From an uncultured Collinsella sp. (GTDB lineage: Bacteria > Actinomycetota > Coriobacteriia > Coriobacteriales > Coriobacteriaceae): DNA of 64,000 nucleotides. This document shows, in pieces, positions 33,122-42,296 of this stretch (position 1 is its first letter; the number at the start of each line of letters is the position of its first letter). The position numbers and the translations under genes were made by a program. The stretch is from positions 22,431 through 86,430 of the forward strand of contig CAJLPX010000005.1 in NCBI GenBank assembly GCA_905208635.1, in the 5' to 3' direction. Below the pieces are notes generated by a model. That model was not told the DNA's origin, did not search any database, and saw nothing but the letters and a program-made list of their open reading frames with translations.

Positions 33122-33159
33122 AGCCGGGGTCCGCATCGCGCGGGCCCCGGCTATTTGTT
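33122..33159 (+). terminator. glnA terminator
   Basis: AGCCGGGGTCCGC (33122-33134) / GCGGGCCCCGGCT (33140-33152), 13 bp with one G-U, then ATTTGTTT. Confidence 0.85.
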
Positions 33160-33208
33160 TGCGAAGGACGCTTTGGATCCCGCTTTGCAACTGATTCGCC
33201 CACGCAAT

Positions 33209-33443
33209 AAGGGGTCGTGGGCAAAAAACGTCAAATATGAGTACTGTCACAAGCCCTGTAGCATTATCTTTTTGCAAAATATGCAGTGTTACGCAACATA
33301 TGTCCAAGTACTTAGCTGATAAATGCCTGCAATTCCTCCGCCGTAGGACGCCTTGTGTCCAAATCGCCTTCTGAGGGCATGAAATCGCTGTTACTAAATT
33401 GGTAACAGTACTCATATTTGCTATTTTTTGTCCACGGGCCCTT
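33209..33443. mobile_element. MITE-like element with 42-bp terminal inverted repeats
   Basis: The left end 33209-33250 and right end 33402-33443 are inverted repeats with 35 of 42 positions matching, including an AAATATGAGTACTGT core. The interior (about 150 bp) is AT-rich and has no ORF. Short non-coding DNA with long terminal repeats is the build of a miniature transposable element. No target-site duplication was found. It lies just upstream of the 3' side of tRNA-Glu. Confidence 0.65.
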
Positions 33444-33496
33444 GGATGACAGTGTCATTTTATGCCTTTGGGGTTCGAATCCCGGCGTATGGGTAG

Positions 33497-33530
33497 CAAA
33501 AAGCCCGTCACCGAATTGGTAACGGGCTTC
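33497..33530 (-). terminator. tRNA-Glu terminator (minus)
   Basis: On the minus strand GAAGCCCGTTACC pairs with GGTGACGGGCTT and is followed by a T-run (complement of 33497-33502). Confidence 0.8.
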
Positions 33531-33540
33531 TCAGATTCTG

Positions 33541-33617
33541 TGGTGCCCCCAGCGGGATTCGAACCCGCGATATCCACCTTGAAAGGGTGGCGTCCTTGGC
33601 CGCTAGACGATGGGGAC
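33541..33617 (-). tRNA. tRNA-Glu (anticodon TTC)
   Basis: On the minus strand a complete cloverleaf starts GTCCCCATCGTCTAGCGGCC, has anticodon stem CACC/GGTG with loop CTTTCAA (anticodon TTC), T-arm GCGGGTTCGAATCCCGC, and ends GGGGGCACCA. The acceptor stem pairs GTCCCCA with TGGGGGC. CCA is encoded. Confidence 0.95.
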
Positions 33618-33675
33618 AGCGGGAAAGAGTATAGCAGACTTTTTTGCCGGCGCGTATATCGTTGGCAAACTGGAA

Positions 33676-33712
33676 AACCACCACAAAGGTACCTGTCCCC
33701 TTTGTGGTGGTT
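33676..33712 (-). terminator. GGGGACAGG-type hairpin, terminator of murT-gatD (minus)
   Basis: AACCACCACAAAG (33676-33688) and CTTTGTGGTGGTT (33700-33712) form a perfect 13-bp stem, followed by TTTT on the minus strand. The loop side carries GGGGACAGGTACCTTTG, shared with 4288-4325. Confidence 0.75.
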
Positions 33713-33718
33713 GGGGCG

Positions 33719-35896
33719 TTAGGGGAGGAGCTTCATGGCGGCGTCGTGGGCGGCGTGCTCGTAGGTGTCGTCGAGGGGTTTGAGCGGCAGCAGAGCGTTG
33801 GCCTGTGCGTCGCCGCGGCGCTCGAGGGCGTGCGCGATCAGCCAGTCGGCGAGTTCGGGGTTTTTGGGCAGCGCCGGCCCGTGCAGGTACGTGCCGATCA
33901 CGCCCTTGTAGACGAGGCCCTCAAAGCCATCGTCGCCGTTGTTGCCGGTGCCCGTGACGACGGACGTTCCGAGCGGCGTGGCCGCTGTATCGAGCAGGGT
34001 GCGGCCGCCGTGGTTCTCGAATCCCACAAAGGGCTCGGGTGCCAGATTGGTTTCGACGGCGACGTTGCCGATCAGGCGGTCGGAGCCGCGTACGGTTTCG
34101 GCGGCAATGACCCCCAGACCCTCGATGCAATCCTCGCCCATATAGTACGAACGGCCGAGCAGCTGATAGCCGCCACAGATGGCAAGCAGCGAGCCGCCAT
34201 CCTCAACATAGGCCGCGACCTTGTCTTTTTGGGCGAGCAGCTCGTGTGCCACGGCTAGCTGGTCGCGGTCGGAGCCGCCACCCATCATGACGATATCGGC
34301 ATCGGTCAAATCAAGCGTTTCGCCCATACGGACCTCGTCTACACGCGCGGGAATGCCACGCCAGGCGCAGCGGCGCTCGAGGGCGATAACGTTGCCGCCG
34401 TCGGCATAGAGGTTGAGGGCATCGGGGTACAGGTAGACGATACGCAGGGGGCGCGAAAGCTCGACCGGCGCAATATCGGTGGGGACAGCGCTACCATCGG
34501 CGCGCGTTATGGCGTGGGAGACAATCGAGCTTGCATCGTCGTCTTTAAGCCCGTCGAGTTCCTTGACCAGCGGCGGGAAGGCCGTGTAGTTGGCGACGGC
34601 GTAGAAGGTGTCATCGGCGGCCTCGTTTGCCACGGCGCCAATTGCCTGCGCGACGTCCGAGATAATGGCGGCGTCGATGCCGGCGTACTTGAGGCGCACC
34701 TGCATATCGTGTGCACGCGTGCCGCCGGCAAAGGCGACAAGCCCCGGGGTATCGGCGATGCGCTCGAAGTCGACGTCGTAGATCCACGAGACATCGTGGC
34801 CGTCGGCACTGTTGTCGTTCAGGAAGAAAGCGCAGAGTCTGCCACCCGCCGTCTTAATGGACTGGATCTGTCGATCGAAGCCCACGGGATTCTTGGCCAG
34901 GTTTGCCTCGACGGTGCGTCCGGCAATATCCCAGCGGCCCATGCGTCCGCCGGCAGGCACGTAGGCATCGAGCGTGGGCTGCAAGTGCGCCGTATCCACG
35001 CCTAACTCATGTGCGGCAAAGAATGCGGCGGCAACGTTATAGACCATGTACAGGCCGTTGTAGCGCGTGGCGATGTGCGCGGCTGGCGCGCTGGAATCAG
35101 ATCCAAAGACCAGGTCAAAGCCGTAGCCGTCGCAGCCGAGCTCCACGCCCGTCACGCGACGGAGCAGTGCGGGGCGTGCCAAACCGCACGAGGGGCAATG
35201 GTAGGCGCCGAGTTGACCATACTGTACGTAGTCGTACTCCAACGGGGCGTTGCACTGCGAGCAAAAGCGCGAGTCGCTAATGCGGTCAGACTCGGTGCCC
35301 GTGGCACCGTCGATGCCAAAGGCGATGCTCGTGTTAGGGACGCGTGCGGCGATCGAGGCGCACAGCGGATCATCGGCGTTATAGATGAGTATCGTTGCCG
35401 GCGAAAGCTCCAGCGCGTGGGCGATGACGTCCTGGGTGTGGTCGATCTCGCCGTAGCGGTCCAGCTGGTCGCGGAACAGGTTGAGCAACACAAAGTATGT
35501 CGGCTTGAGCTTGGGCAGGACGCGCACCGTGTAGAGCTCGTCGCACTCAAAGACGCCTACGCGCTTGCCGCTGCCGGCACGCTTAAGGTTGCCGCGCGCC
35601 TCGAGCAACGCGCCCACCACGCCCGGCTCCATGTTGTTGCCGGCGCGGTTGCATACCACGGTGGCGCCGCTGGCGGCAACGGCGTCGGCGATGAGGTTGG
35701 AGGTGGTGGTCTTGCCGTTGGTGCCGGTGATTACCACGCTGCGGTCGACAAGGCCCGCGAGGTCGCTCAGCAGCTCGGGGTCAATCTTCATGGCGATTCG
35801 GCCGGGGAGTACGCCGCCCTGGCGCTTAAGGACGGAGCGCAGTCCCCAGCGGGCGATATCGCTCGAGGTGCAGGCGAGAGAAGAGCGGAAGTTCAT
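33719..35896 (-). CDS. Fused lipid II isoglutaminyl synthase (MurT-GatD)
   Basis: A 725-residue single chain. The first half is MurT-like: Mur ligase P-loop GTNGKTTT (58-65), FECDE, a four-cysteine zinc ribbon (CSQC...CPSC), and the DUF1727-type C-terminal domain with the catalytic DVSWIYDVDFE. The last 240 residues are GatD-like amidotransferase with nucleophile Cys in LLAICGGYQLLG and catalytic His in GTYLHGP. Together they would amidate D-Glu of lipid II to D-isoglutamine. In the best studied species these are two adjacent genes. The start is supported by AGGAA. Confidence 0.9.
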   Translation of the reverse strand: MNFRSSLACTSSDIARWGLRSVLKRQGGVLPGRIAMKIDPELLSDLAGLVDRSVVITGTNGKTTTSNLIADAVAASGATVVCNRAGNNMEPGVVGALLEARGNLKRAGSGKRVGVFECDELYTVRVLPKLKPTYFVLLNLFRDQLDRYGEIDHTQDVIAHALELSPATILIYNADDPLCASIAARVPNTSIAFGIDGATGTESDRISDSRFCSQCNAPLEYDYVQYGQLGAYHCPSCGLARPALLRRVTGVELGCDGYGFDLVFGSDSSAPAAHIATRYNGLYMVYNVAAAFFAAHELGVDTAHLQPTLDAYVPAGGRMGRWDIAGRTVEANLAKNPVGFDRQIQSIKTAGGRLCAFFLNDNSADGHDVSWIYDVDFERIADTPGLVAFAGGTRAHDMQVRLKYAGIDAAIISDVAQAIGAVANEAADDTFYAVANYTAFPPLVKELDGLKDDDASSIVSHAITRADGSAVPTDIAPVELSRPLRIVYLYPDALNLYADGGNVIALERRCAWRGIPARVDEVRMGETLDLTDADIVMMGGGSDRDQLAVAHELLAQKDKVAAYVEDGGSLLAICGGYQLLGRSYYMGEDCIEGLGVIAAETVRGSDRLIGNVAVETNLAPEPFVGFENHGGRTLLDTAATPLGTSVVTGTGNNGDDGFEGLVYKGVIGTYLHGPALPKNPELADWLIAHALERRGDAQANALLPLKPLDDTYEHAAHDAAMKLLP

Positions 35897-35941
35897 GAAG
35901 TCGTTCCTAACGTGAATGACATGGTCGTGGCGTTTGCGCCG

Positions 35942-36985
35942 TTAAAAGCCGTAACGGCGCGCAAATTCCTGGGCAAGCTGCGATACGTCTTCGCAAGCGT
36001 TGGCCCAGGGGGCAAAGTCGGGAGTATCCGAGATGATGCCGTCGGCTTCCCAAACTGCCTGATGCGAAAGGTCCCAGGGGTCGTGCGGTTCAGGCCGGCA
36101 GGGAAGGTACGGTGTCTGATACATGGGGTTCAGCAAAAAGAACGCGCCGCCCTCGCAGCGGTTGGCAAACTCGCGCAGCGCGCGTGTCGCCGGGCGCATC
36201 TTGTTCGTTTTGAACAGCAAGATCGTGCGGGCGAGCAGGTACCAGGGGGAGTCCTCGAGGACATCGGCCCCCATCTGTTCCTCGAGCTGGTGGGCCAGGG
36301 CAAAAAAGCCGTCCTCGTCTTCCAGGCGAGCGAGGGCGAGTAGCACGGTGCCTGCAGCTCGGGTGGGATAGCCTTCCGCCTTAAGAACACGGCGAGAATA
36401 GTTGGCGGCAGCACGGTAACGAGCGCTCGCCATGCACAGCTGCGAGATGGCCTCGAGCGTGTGGAGCCACCCGATAAGCGCCGGCTCGCTTACGGTGAGA
36501 TCGGCCGCCGTTGCGCCGTCCGTCAAAACCTTGTTGGCCCAGTAGTGTGGGGCCTCCATATCGAACCCGGGCACGCTCTGCTGCAGGTAATCGGCCGTGG
36601 TCGCCTCGAGTTTCATCAGGTCGCCCAGGCAGGCGTCGACGGGCGTGTCCGCCAAAATGATGGCGAGCAGCTGGGCATCGACGACATACGCATCGACGCG
36701 GACAATCTTGAGCAGCTCATCGCGCATATCGTCGAACAGGCGGTTGCGCGTCTGCTCAAACTCCTCGTCGCTGCCCATGTCCTCGATACGATGGAGCTCG
36801 TCGAGCAGGTGACGGTGGACGCCGGAATAGGACAGCAGCGCCTGGGCATGCTCGGTCTGCGCATACTTGTGAGGGTTGACGCTCACGTCGTTATGGACAA
36901 GATCGCGTGCTGCATCGGTGAGTTCGGGGTGCGACTCAACGTAGGCGCGCTCCAGGTAGGCGGGGATGTAGACGCTCGGATCCAT
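35942..36985 (-). CDS. TPR-like helical protein, downstream member of a pair
   Basis: A 347-residue soluble alpha-helical protein. Helical pairs with TPR/ST7-like spacing are visible (SARYRAAANYSRRVLKAEGYP; LEDEDGFFALAHQLEEQMG), but no enzymatic motif. Its ATG overlaps the stop of the upstream gene by one base (TAATG), so the two are translated together and may interact. The gene ends 45 bases before murT-gatD on the same strand. Function is not known. Confidence 0.65.
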   Translation of the reverse strand: MDPSVYIPAYLERAYVESHPELTDAARDLVHNDVSVNPHKYAQTEHAQALLSYSGVHRHLLDELHRIEDMGSDEEFEQTRNRLFDDMRDELLKIVRVDAYVVDAQLLAIILADTPVDACLGDLMKLEATTADYLQQSVPGFDMEAPHYWANKVLTDGATAADLTVSEPALIGWLHTLEAISQLCMASARYRAAANYSRRVLKAEGYPTRAAGTVLLALARLEDEDGFFALAHQLEEQMGADVLEDSPWYLLARTILLFKTNKMRPATRALREFANRCEGGAFFLLNPMYQTPYLPCRPEPHDPWDLSHQAVWEADGIISDTPDFAPWANACEDVSQLAQEFARRYGF

Positions 36986-38061
36986 TAGAGGTCTCCTCCC
37001 TTAAACGGCAAGCCCTGCTCGGCCGCCCGCAGGATGCGCTCATCGATCTGGGAACGCACGATATCGTTGGTGGCGACCCAGGCGGCAAAGCTGGCGTTGT
37101 CGGGGGCGCCCAAGCCCTCTTGCAGTACCGGCGTCGCCTCGGACAGTGCAAGGACAAGCTCGTCGGTGGAACCTGCACCCACGTTGACGCGGGCATAGAC
37201 GCCATCGGGAAACTCGGTTTGGAAATAGAGCGCCTCGGCTGCGTGCGGGCACGAGCGTGCAAGGATGCGCAAGTAGTGCTCGGCGCCCTCGTAGTCCAGC
37301 TCGCGCCAGGCAGCGCTCATCAGCGCGATGAGCGTCCACGGGTCCAGGTCGCGCTCCGCGTCCTTGGGACGACGGCGCAGCGGCGTGTTGGCGAGATAGG
37401 GGACGGAGTGGGCAGAGCGAAAGCGCTTGAGCTCCTCGGCGGGGTATTCGAGCTTTGCCATGGCGAGCATCGCGGTGTGGCGGACGCCGGCCGGATCGTT
37501 GGGCGCAAAGTCGAGGCTGCAGTTTGCGGCTTCGAGCGACATGCGATAGCGGCCGCTAATGAGGGCGCGTGACGCAAGGGCGGCAAGCCAGCGCAGGTAG
37601 GGACGGCGCATAAGGTCGCCTGCGGCCTCGCGCTCGTAGGGGTCCTGCGCCGAGGCGATCTTGAGTGCCAGGTCGTGCTCGACTTCATCGCGCTTGGATA
37701 CCAAGTATTGTACGTACTCCTCGTTGGAGTTGGCGGTGAGGGCGGTCAGCATGCGCTGGGCATCCCAGTTGCTCGGGTCGAGCGCGGCTGCCTCGCGAAG
37801 CATGTTCTCGGCAGCGGCCTCTTCTTGCTCTGCCTGGGTATCGTCAGGGATAAAGGGAATGCGGTAGTCGACAGCCTCGACCACCTTGGCAATGAGGTGC
37901 CCGGCGCGGTCGCGGTCGTGCACGATGAGCGGCGCGGGGTTGCGAGTGAATTGTTCCATCAGACGCTCTACGGCGGCACCGTCGGTGAGCGGGATATTGT
38001 CGCGGCGCAAGGCCTCAAGAACGAGGCGATGGCAATCCTCTTGAATGGGATCGAATGCCAT
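36985..38061 (-). CDS. TPR-like helical protein, upstream member of a pair
   Basis: A 358-residue helical protein with the same general build as its downstream neighbour and repeat-like segments (AAALDPSNWDAQRMLTAL; AANCSLDFAPNDPAG; DYEGAEHYLRILARSCP), which are TPR/ST7 type. ATG 38061 follows AAAGGAGG with 4 bases. No membrane or catalytic motifs. The pair probably forms a scaffold, and co-location with murT-gatD hints at a cell-envelope role, which is weak inference. Confidence 0.65.
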   Translation of the reverse strand: MAFDPIQEDCHRLVLEALRRDNIPLTDGAAVERLMEQFTRNPAPLIVHDRDRAGHLIAKVVEAVDYRIPFIPDDTQAEQEEAAAENMLREAAALDPSNWDAQRMLTALTANSNEEYVQYLVSKRDEVEHDLALKIASAQDPYEREAAGDLMRRPYLRWLAALASRALISGRYRMSLEAANCSLDFAPNDPAGVRHTAMLAMAKLEYPAEELKRFRSAHSVPYLANTPLRRRPKDAERDLDPWTLIALMSAAWRELDYEGAEHYLRILARSCPHAAEALYFQTEFPDGVYARVNVGAGSTDELVLALSEATPVLQEGLGAPDNASFAAWVATNDIVRSQIDERILRAAEQGLPFKGGDL

Positions 38062-38561
38062 GGGGCCTCCTTTGCTGCGGTTAGGGTTCAAATGTCTCTA
38101 TATAAGATTCTAGTTTACCCGCATGTGGCACACCGGGGGCGCCGCACTTGGACTTGCATCTTTGCACCACGAAGACGGATGTCGCACAAATGTCGGCACC
38201 TTGGACGATCGAGTGGTATCACGGTGCCGCAAACGGTCGATTTCTGGCGGCGAACGGTGCGTATTTTGGAGGGGCGCCGTCCTGTTCGGGATATGTAGTC
38301 AACCTTGATAAAACGTTTGCCCAGCTTGGGAGTTTGAATGCCGCACAAGGGTCTTCAGGGGTAGAAAAAACGTTTCATCATTTGCGGCTTTAGGTGAATA
38401 ACTGACCAACCCGAACGGTAAAATAATGATTGTCTGAGCGTTGAGACGTTTAGACATCGCGCATTGCCATCGCCGGCAACGCGCAAAACGGTCCTAACGG
38501 AGCCAATCGGGTGCTCCGTTATATACGCAAGTCTAAGAGGGGCTTGTTTAGGAGGCACAGT
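38062..38561. other. 500-bp intergenic region between divergent genes
   Basis: It should hold promoters for the minus-strand TPR pair and the plus-strand alcohol dehydrogenase. A weak frame on the plus strand (38148-38393) has no ribosome site and no recognisable product. No strong structure was seen apart from a CGCGCATTGCC...GGCAACGCGC-type complementarity near 38457-38483. Confidence 0.4.
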
Positions 38562-39785
38562 ATGGGACGTTTTACCAATCCTCGCGATCTGTACTTTGGT
38601 GAGGGCGCTCGCCACGAGGTGAAGAACCTCAAGGGCAAGAAGGCCATCATCGTTTCTGGCGGCAGCTCTATGCGCCGCGGCGGGTTCTTGCAGGACGTTG
38701 AGGCCGACCTTAAGGAAGGCGGCTTCGAGGTCAAGCTGTTCGAGGGCGTCGAGTCCGATCCGTCCATCGAGACGGTCATGAAGGGCGCCGAGGCCATGCG
38801 CGAGTTCGAGCCCGACTGGATTATCGCCATCGGCGGCGGCTCGCCCATCGATGCCGCTAAGGCCATGTGGGTCTTCTATGAGTATCCCGAGGAGTCCTTC
38901 GATAACATCATCCAGCCGTTCAGCTTCCCTGAGCTGCGTCAGAAGGCTCACTTCTGCGCCATCTCCTCTACCTCCGGTACCGCTACCGAGGTCACTGCCT
39001 TCTCCGTCATCACCGACTACGCCAAGGGCATCAAGTACCCGCTGGCCGACTTCAACATCACCCCTGATGTCGCCATCGTCGACCCCGAGCTCACCTACAC
39101 CATGCCCGCCAAGCTGTGCGCTCATACCGGCATGGACGCTCTGACCCACTGCATGGAGGCCTACGTTTCCACCTGCGCTTCCATGTTCACCGACGCCAAC
39201 GCCCTGCACGGCATCCGCGAGATCGTCGAGTGGCTGCCCAAGTCCTATGCTGGCGACCATGAGGCCCGTCAGCACATGCACGAGGCTCAGTGCATCGCTG
39301 GTATCGCCTTCTCCTCGGGCCTGCTCGGCATCGTTCACTCCATGGCTCACAAGACCGGTGCTGCCTTCGAGAACGGCCACATCATCCACGGTGCCGCTAA
39401 TGCTATGTACCTGGGCAAGGTCATCCAGTGGAACTCCAAGGACCCGCGTGCTGCCGAGCGTTACGCTTACGTGGCCAAGGAGATCCTGCACCTTCCCGGC
39501 GAGACCAACGAGGAGCTCATCGCTGCGCTCGTCCAGAAGATTCGCGACCTCAACGACCAGCTCAACATTCCGCAGTCCATCAAGGATTACGCGAATGGTG
39601 GCGTGAAGGTCGACGCCGAGAACCCGCAGATGGTCTCCGAGGAGGAGTTCCTCGCCAAGCTGCCCGAGATCGCCGCGAACGCCGAGCAGGACGCCTGCAC
39701 GCCCGAGAACCCGCGTGAGACCAAGGCTGCCGACTTCGAGAAGATCCTCAAGGCCTGCTACTATGACACCGACATCGATTTCTAA
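38562..39785 (+). CDS. Iron-containing alcohol dehydrogenase
   Basis: A 407-residue group III ADH of the butanol dehydrogenase type. NAD(P) site AIGGGSPIDAAKAMW; iron-ligand region HTGMDALTHCMEAY, SMAHKTGA and the later GHIIHGAAN. AGGAGG lies 6 bases before ATG 38562; the longer frame to 38511 is unsupported. A fermentative aldehyde/alcohol step is likely. Followed by two glycerol dehydrogenase genes, making a polyol/alcohol cluster. Confidence 0.9.
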   Translation: MGRFTNPRDLYFGEGARHEVKNLKGKKAIIVSGGSSMRRGGFLQDVEADLKEGGFEVKLFEGVESDPSIETVMKGAEAMREFEPDWIIAIGGGSPIDAAKAMWVFYEYPEESFDNIIQPFSFPELRQKAHFCAISSTSGTATEVTAFSVITDYAKGIKYPLADFNITPDVAIVDPELTYTMPAKLCAHTGMDALTHCMEAYVSTCASMFTDANALHGIREIVEWLPKSYAGDHEARQHMHEAQCIAGIAFSSGLLGIVHSMAHKTGAAFENGHIIHGAANAMYLGKVIQWNSKDPRAAERYAYVAKEILHLPGETNEELIAALVQKIRDLNDQLNIPQSIKDYANGGVKVDAENPQMVSEEEFLAKLPEIAANAEQDACTPENPRETKAADFEKILKACYYDTDIDF

Positions 39786-39806
39786 TCGACTCTTGTTATC
39801 GTAACG

Positions 39807-39847
39807 AGGGGCTCCGCACGTATCTGTACGGAGCCCCTTTCTTTTTT
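39807..39847 (+). terminator. Terminator between the ADH gene and gldA
   Basis: AGGGGCTCCG (39807-39816) / CGGAGCCCCT (39829-39838), followed by TTCTTTTTT. gldA starts only 17 bases later, so it may depend on readthrough or a promoter inside the ADH gene. Confidence 0.85.
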
Positions 39848-39863
39848 AGAGAATGGGATAAAA

Positions 39864-40964
39864 ATGGCTGCAATTTTCAATAGCCCCAGCAAGTACATCC
39901 AGGGCCCGGACGAGCTGGCCAAGCTCGGTTCTTATGTCGAGCCGCTCGGCGCTAAGGCCCTCGTCATCGTGACGCCTTCGGGCAAGAAGCGCGTCGGTGC
40001 CAAGATCGAGGGCGGATTTGCCGAGGCTAAGTCCGAGCTACTGTTTGAGGACTTTAATGGCGAGTGCTCCAAGGGCGAGGTCGATCGCCTGGTTGCGCTC
40101 GCCCGCGACAACGGTTGCGACATCATCGTCGGTGTCGGTGGCGGCAAGATTCTCGACACCGCGAAGGCCGTCGCCTACTACTTGGGGTCTCCGGTTATCA
40201 TCTGCCCCACCATCGCCTCGACCGATGCACCGTGCTCGGCACTTTCGGTGCTCTACACCGACGACGGCCAGTTCGATAAATACCTCTTCCTTAAGGCAAA
40301 CCCCAACATTGTCCTGATGGATACGACGGTTATCGCGGCGAGCCCGGTGCGCCTGACGGTTTCCGGTATGGGCGATGCGCTCGCAACCTACTTTGAGGCC
40401 CAGGCGACGCATGATGCCGACGGTGGCACTTGCGCCGGCGGCAAGGGCGGAATGGCCGGCCTGGCGCTCGCCAAGCTCTGCTACGAGACGCTTATGGCCG
40501 ATGGCGTCAAGGCCAAGGTCGCGCTGGAGAAGGGTGCGCTCACGCCTGCCGTCGAGCATATCATTGAGGCAAACACGCTACTCTCCGGCATTGGCTTTGA
40601 GAGCTCGGGCCTTGCTGCTGCTCATGCCATCCACAATGGCCTGACGATGCTGCCCGAGTGCCACGGCATGTATCACGGCGAGAAGGTCGCCTTCGGCACC
40701 ATCGTCCAGCTGGTACTCGAGGATGCCCCGACCGAGAAGCTCGAGGAAGTCTTGGGCTTCTGCATTGAGCTGGGCCTGCCGGTCACGATGAAGGAACTTG
40801 GCGTTGCCGAGGTTACGCGCGAGCAGGCCATGATTGTTGCCGAGGCCGCCTGCGCGCCCGATGACACCATGTGCAACATGCCGTTTGAGGTGACGCCCGA
40901 GATGGTCGCAAACGCCATCCTGGGTGCCGACGCGCTGGGCCACTACTACCTTATGGATGAGTAA
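39864..40964 (+). CDS. gldA: Glycerol dehydrogenase
   Basis: A 366-residue NAD-dependent zinc enzyme, glycerol to dihydroxyacetone. NAD site GVGGGKILDTAKAVA; zinc ligands Asp in GMGDALATYFEA and His in AAAHAIHNG and MYHGEKVAFG. The ribosome site is weak (AGAGAA), notable because a terminator ends just upstream. It is followed by its own terminator and a divergent paralogue. Confidence 0.92.
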   Translation: MAAIFNSPSKYIQGPDELAKLGSYVEPLGAKALVIVTPSGKKRVGAKIEGGFAEAKSELLFEDFNGECSKGEVDRLVALARDNGCDIIVGVGGGKILDTAKAVAYYLGSPVIICPTIASTDAPCSALSVLYTDDGQFDKYLFLKANPNIVLMDTTVIAASPVRLTVSGMGDALATYFEAQATHDADGGTCAGGKGGMAGLALAKLCYETLMADGVKAKVALEKGALTPAVEHIIEANTLLSGIGFESSGLAAAHAIHNGLTMLPECHGMYHGEKVAFGTIVQLVLEDAPTEKLEEVLGFCIELGLPVTMKELGVAEVTREQAMIVAEAACAPDDTMCNMPFEVTPEMVANAILGADALGHYYLMDE

Positions 40965-40976
40965 ACTAAGGTAAGG

Positions 40977-41013
40977 AAGGGGCAAAGCCGACAAATGGCT
41001 TTGCCCCTTTTTG
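40977..41013 (+). terminator. gldA terminator
   Basis: AAGGGGCAAAGCC / GGCTTTGCCCCTT with a 7-base loop (GACAAAT) followed by TTT. Confidence 0.9.
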
Positions 41014-41077
41014 CTATGGTGCAAAGGGGTTAGGTTACTTTGCATCAATCGTTGTTTGATGAAGGGCGGATTCTCGT

Positions 41078-42145
41078 ATGGCGCTTCCCATGGTTTATGG
41101 CGGTCCTGGCCGGTATGTTCAAGGGCCGGGCGAACTTTCGCGTCAGGGCAGGTATTTGTCATGGTTGGGCTGCGCTGCCTATGTCTTGTTTGACCAGGGC
41201 ACCGAGGATCGGCTGTGCAGGCAGATCGTCGATGGATTTCTGGATGAAGATCTAAGCGAGCCGTTCTTTAAAATTTACAACGGTCCGTGTACGGAAGATG
41301 CCGTTGTCGAAATGGCCAAGGAAGCCCGGGCCGAGTATTGCGACATGGTGGTGGGTATTGGCGGCGGCAAAATGCTCGATATCGCCAAGGCAGTAGCGTT
41401 TTATGCCGAGCTGCCGTTGTGCGTGTGCCCCACGGCGGCTTCGATGGACGGTCCGTGCAGCGCGATTTCGGTGCTGTATCACGAGGATGGGTCGTTCGAC
41501 CGCTACCTGATGCTCGAGAAGAATCCAGACCTGGTCGTGGTCGATACCAACGTGGTCGCGGCGGCTCCACTGCGTATGACGGTCGCTGGTATGGGCGATG
41601 CGCTGGCAACGTACTTCGAGGCGCGTTCGTGCGTCGCGGCGCACGGCGCCAACGAGCATGGTGGCGCGCCGGGACACTTGGCCTTGGTTGCGGCTCGTGC
41701 CTGCTATGACACACTCATGGAGTGCGGTGTCGCTGCCAAGCGCGATCTCAAAAAGGGGCGTACATCGCCGGCGGTTGAGCGCCTGATCGAGTGCAATATT
41801 CTGCTTTCGGGTGTTGGCTTTGAGAGCGGTGGTTTGGCGCTGGCGCATGCCATCGCCAACGGCCTGACGATTTTGCCCGAGTGCAAGGCCATGCATGGTG
41901 AAGCCGTGGCATTTGGCTTGGTGGTGCAGCTGCGCCTGGAGCGTGCACCCGAGCTTGAACAGGTGCTCGAGTTCTGCCAGCGCGTTGGTCTGCCGACGAC
42001 GCTCGAGGAGCTGGGCCTTGGCGAGATTTCCGATGCCGATCTGCAAGGTGTTGCAAATGCTGTCTTTAGAAACGAGCGCAACATGGCAAACGAGCAGGCC
42101 AAGGTGACCAAACAAAAGCTCGTGCAGCTCATGTGCGAGGCATAG
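41078..42145 (+). CDS. Second glycerol dehydrogenase-like protein
   Basis: A 355-residue paralogue of the preceding GldA. It keeps the nucleotide site GIGGGKMLDIAKAVA and the metal ligands (GMGDALATYFEA, ALAHAIANG, AMHGEAVAFG), so it should be active. It differs in the N-terminal domain, has extra Cys residues and an unusual start (ALPMVYGGPGRYVQGPGEL). AAGGGCGG is 9 bases upstream of ATG. The substrate may be another polyol or hydroxy-ketone; this is not decidable here. Confidence 0.85.
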   Translation: MALPMVYGGPGRYVQGPGELSRQGRYLSWLGCAAYVLFDQGTEDRLCRQIVDGFLDEDLSEPFFKIYNGPCTEDAVVEMAKEARAEYCDMVVGIGGGKMLDIAKAVAFYAELPLCVCPTAASMDGPCSAISVLYHEDGSFDRYLMLEKNPDLVVVDTNVVAAAPLRMTVAGMGDALATYFEARSCVAAHGANEHGGAPGHLALVAARACYDTLMECGVAAKRDLKKGRTSPAVERLIECNILLSGVGFESGGLALAHAIANGLTILPECKAMHGEAVAFGLVVQLRLERAPELEQVLEFCQRVGLPTTLEELGLGEISDADLQGVANAVFRNERNMANEQAKVTKQKLVQLMCEA

Positions 42146-42296
42146 TTTGGCGCTTGATTGACCTTGTGCAATCGAGGCGGCGATAGGCCATGGGCTATTT
42201 GCCGCAAAGATGCTCCGCGTGTAATTTGCCCGAGGCGTGGGTCGATAGCGTATCATTATCTCTTGCTTGTTTGCACTGCTCAGGGAGGGGCCGCGC

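Noticed and set aside
33468..33490. GGGGTTCGAATCCCG, a tRNA T-arm-like sequence on the plus strand
   Set aside because: The stem pairs over only three to four bases and no acceptor, D- or anticodon arm can be built around it. It could be a tRNA scar, but there is too little to support it.
33462..33722. Plus-strand ORF of 86 codons overlapping tRNA-Glu
   Set aside because: It reads through the tRNA and its terminator on the other strand and has no ribosome site or family features.
38148..38393. ORF of 81 codons between divergent genes
   Set aside because: No ribosome site, no known motif and a start that is only a weak alternative codon.
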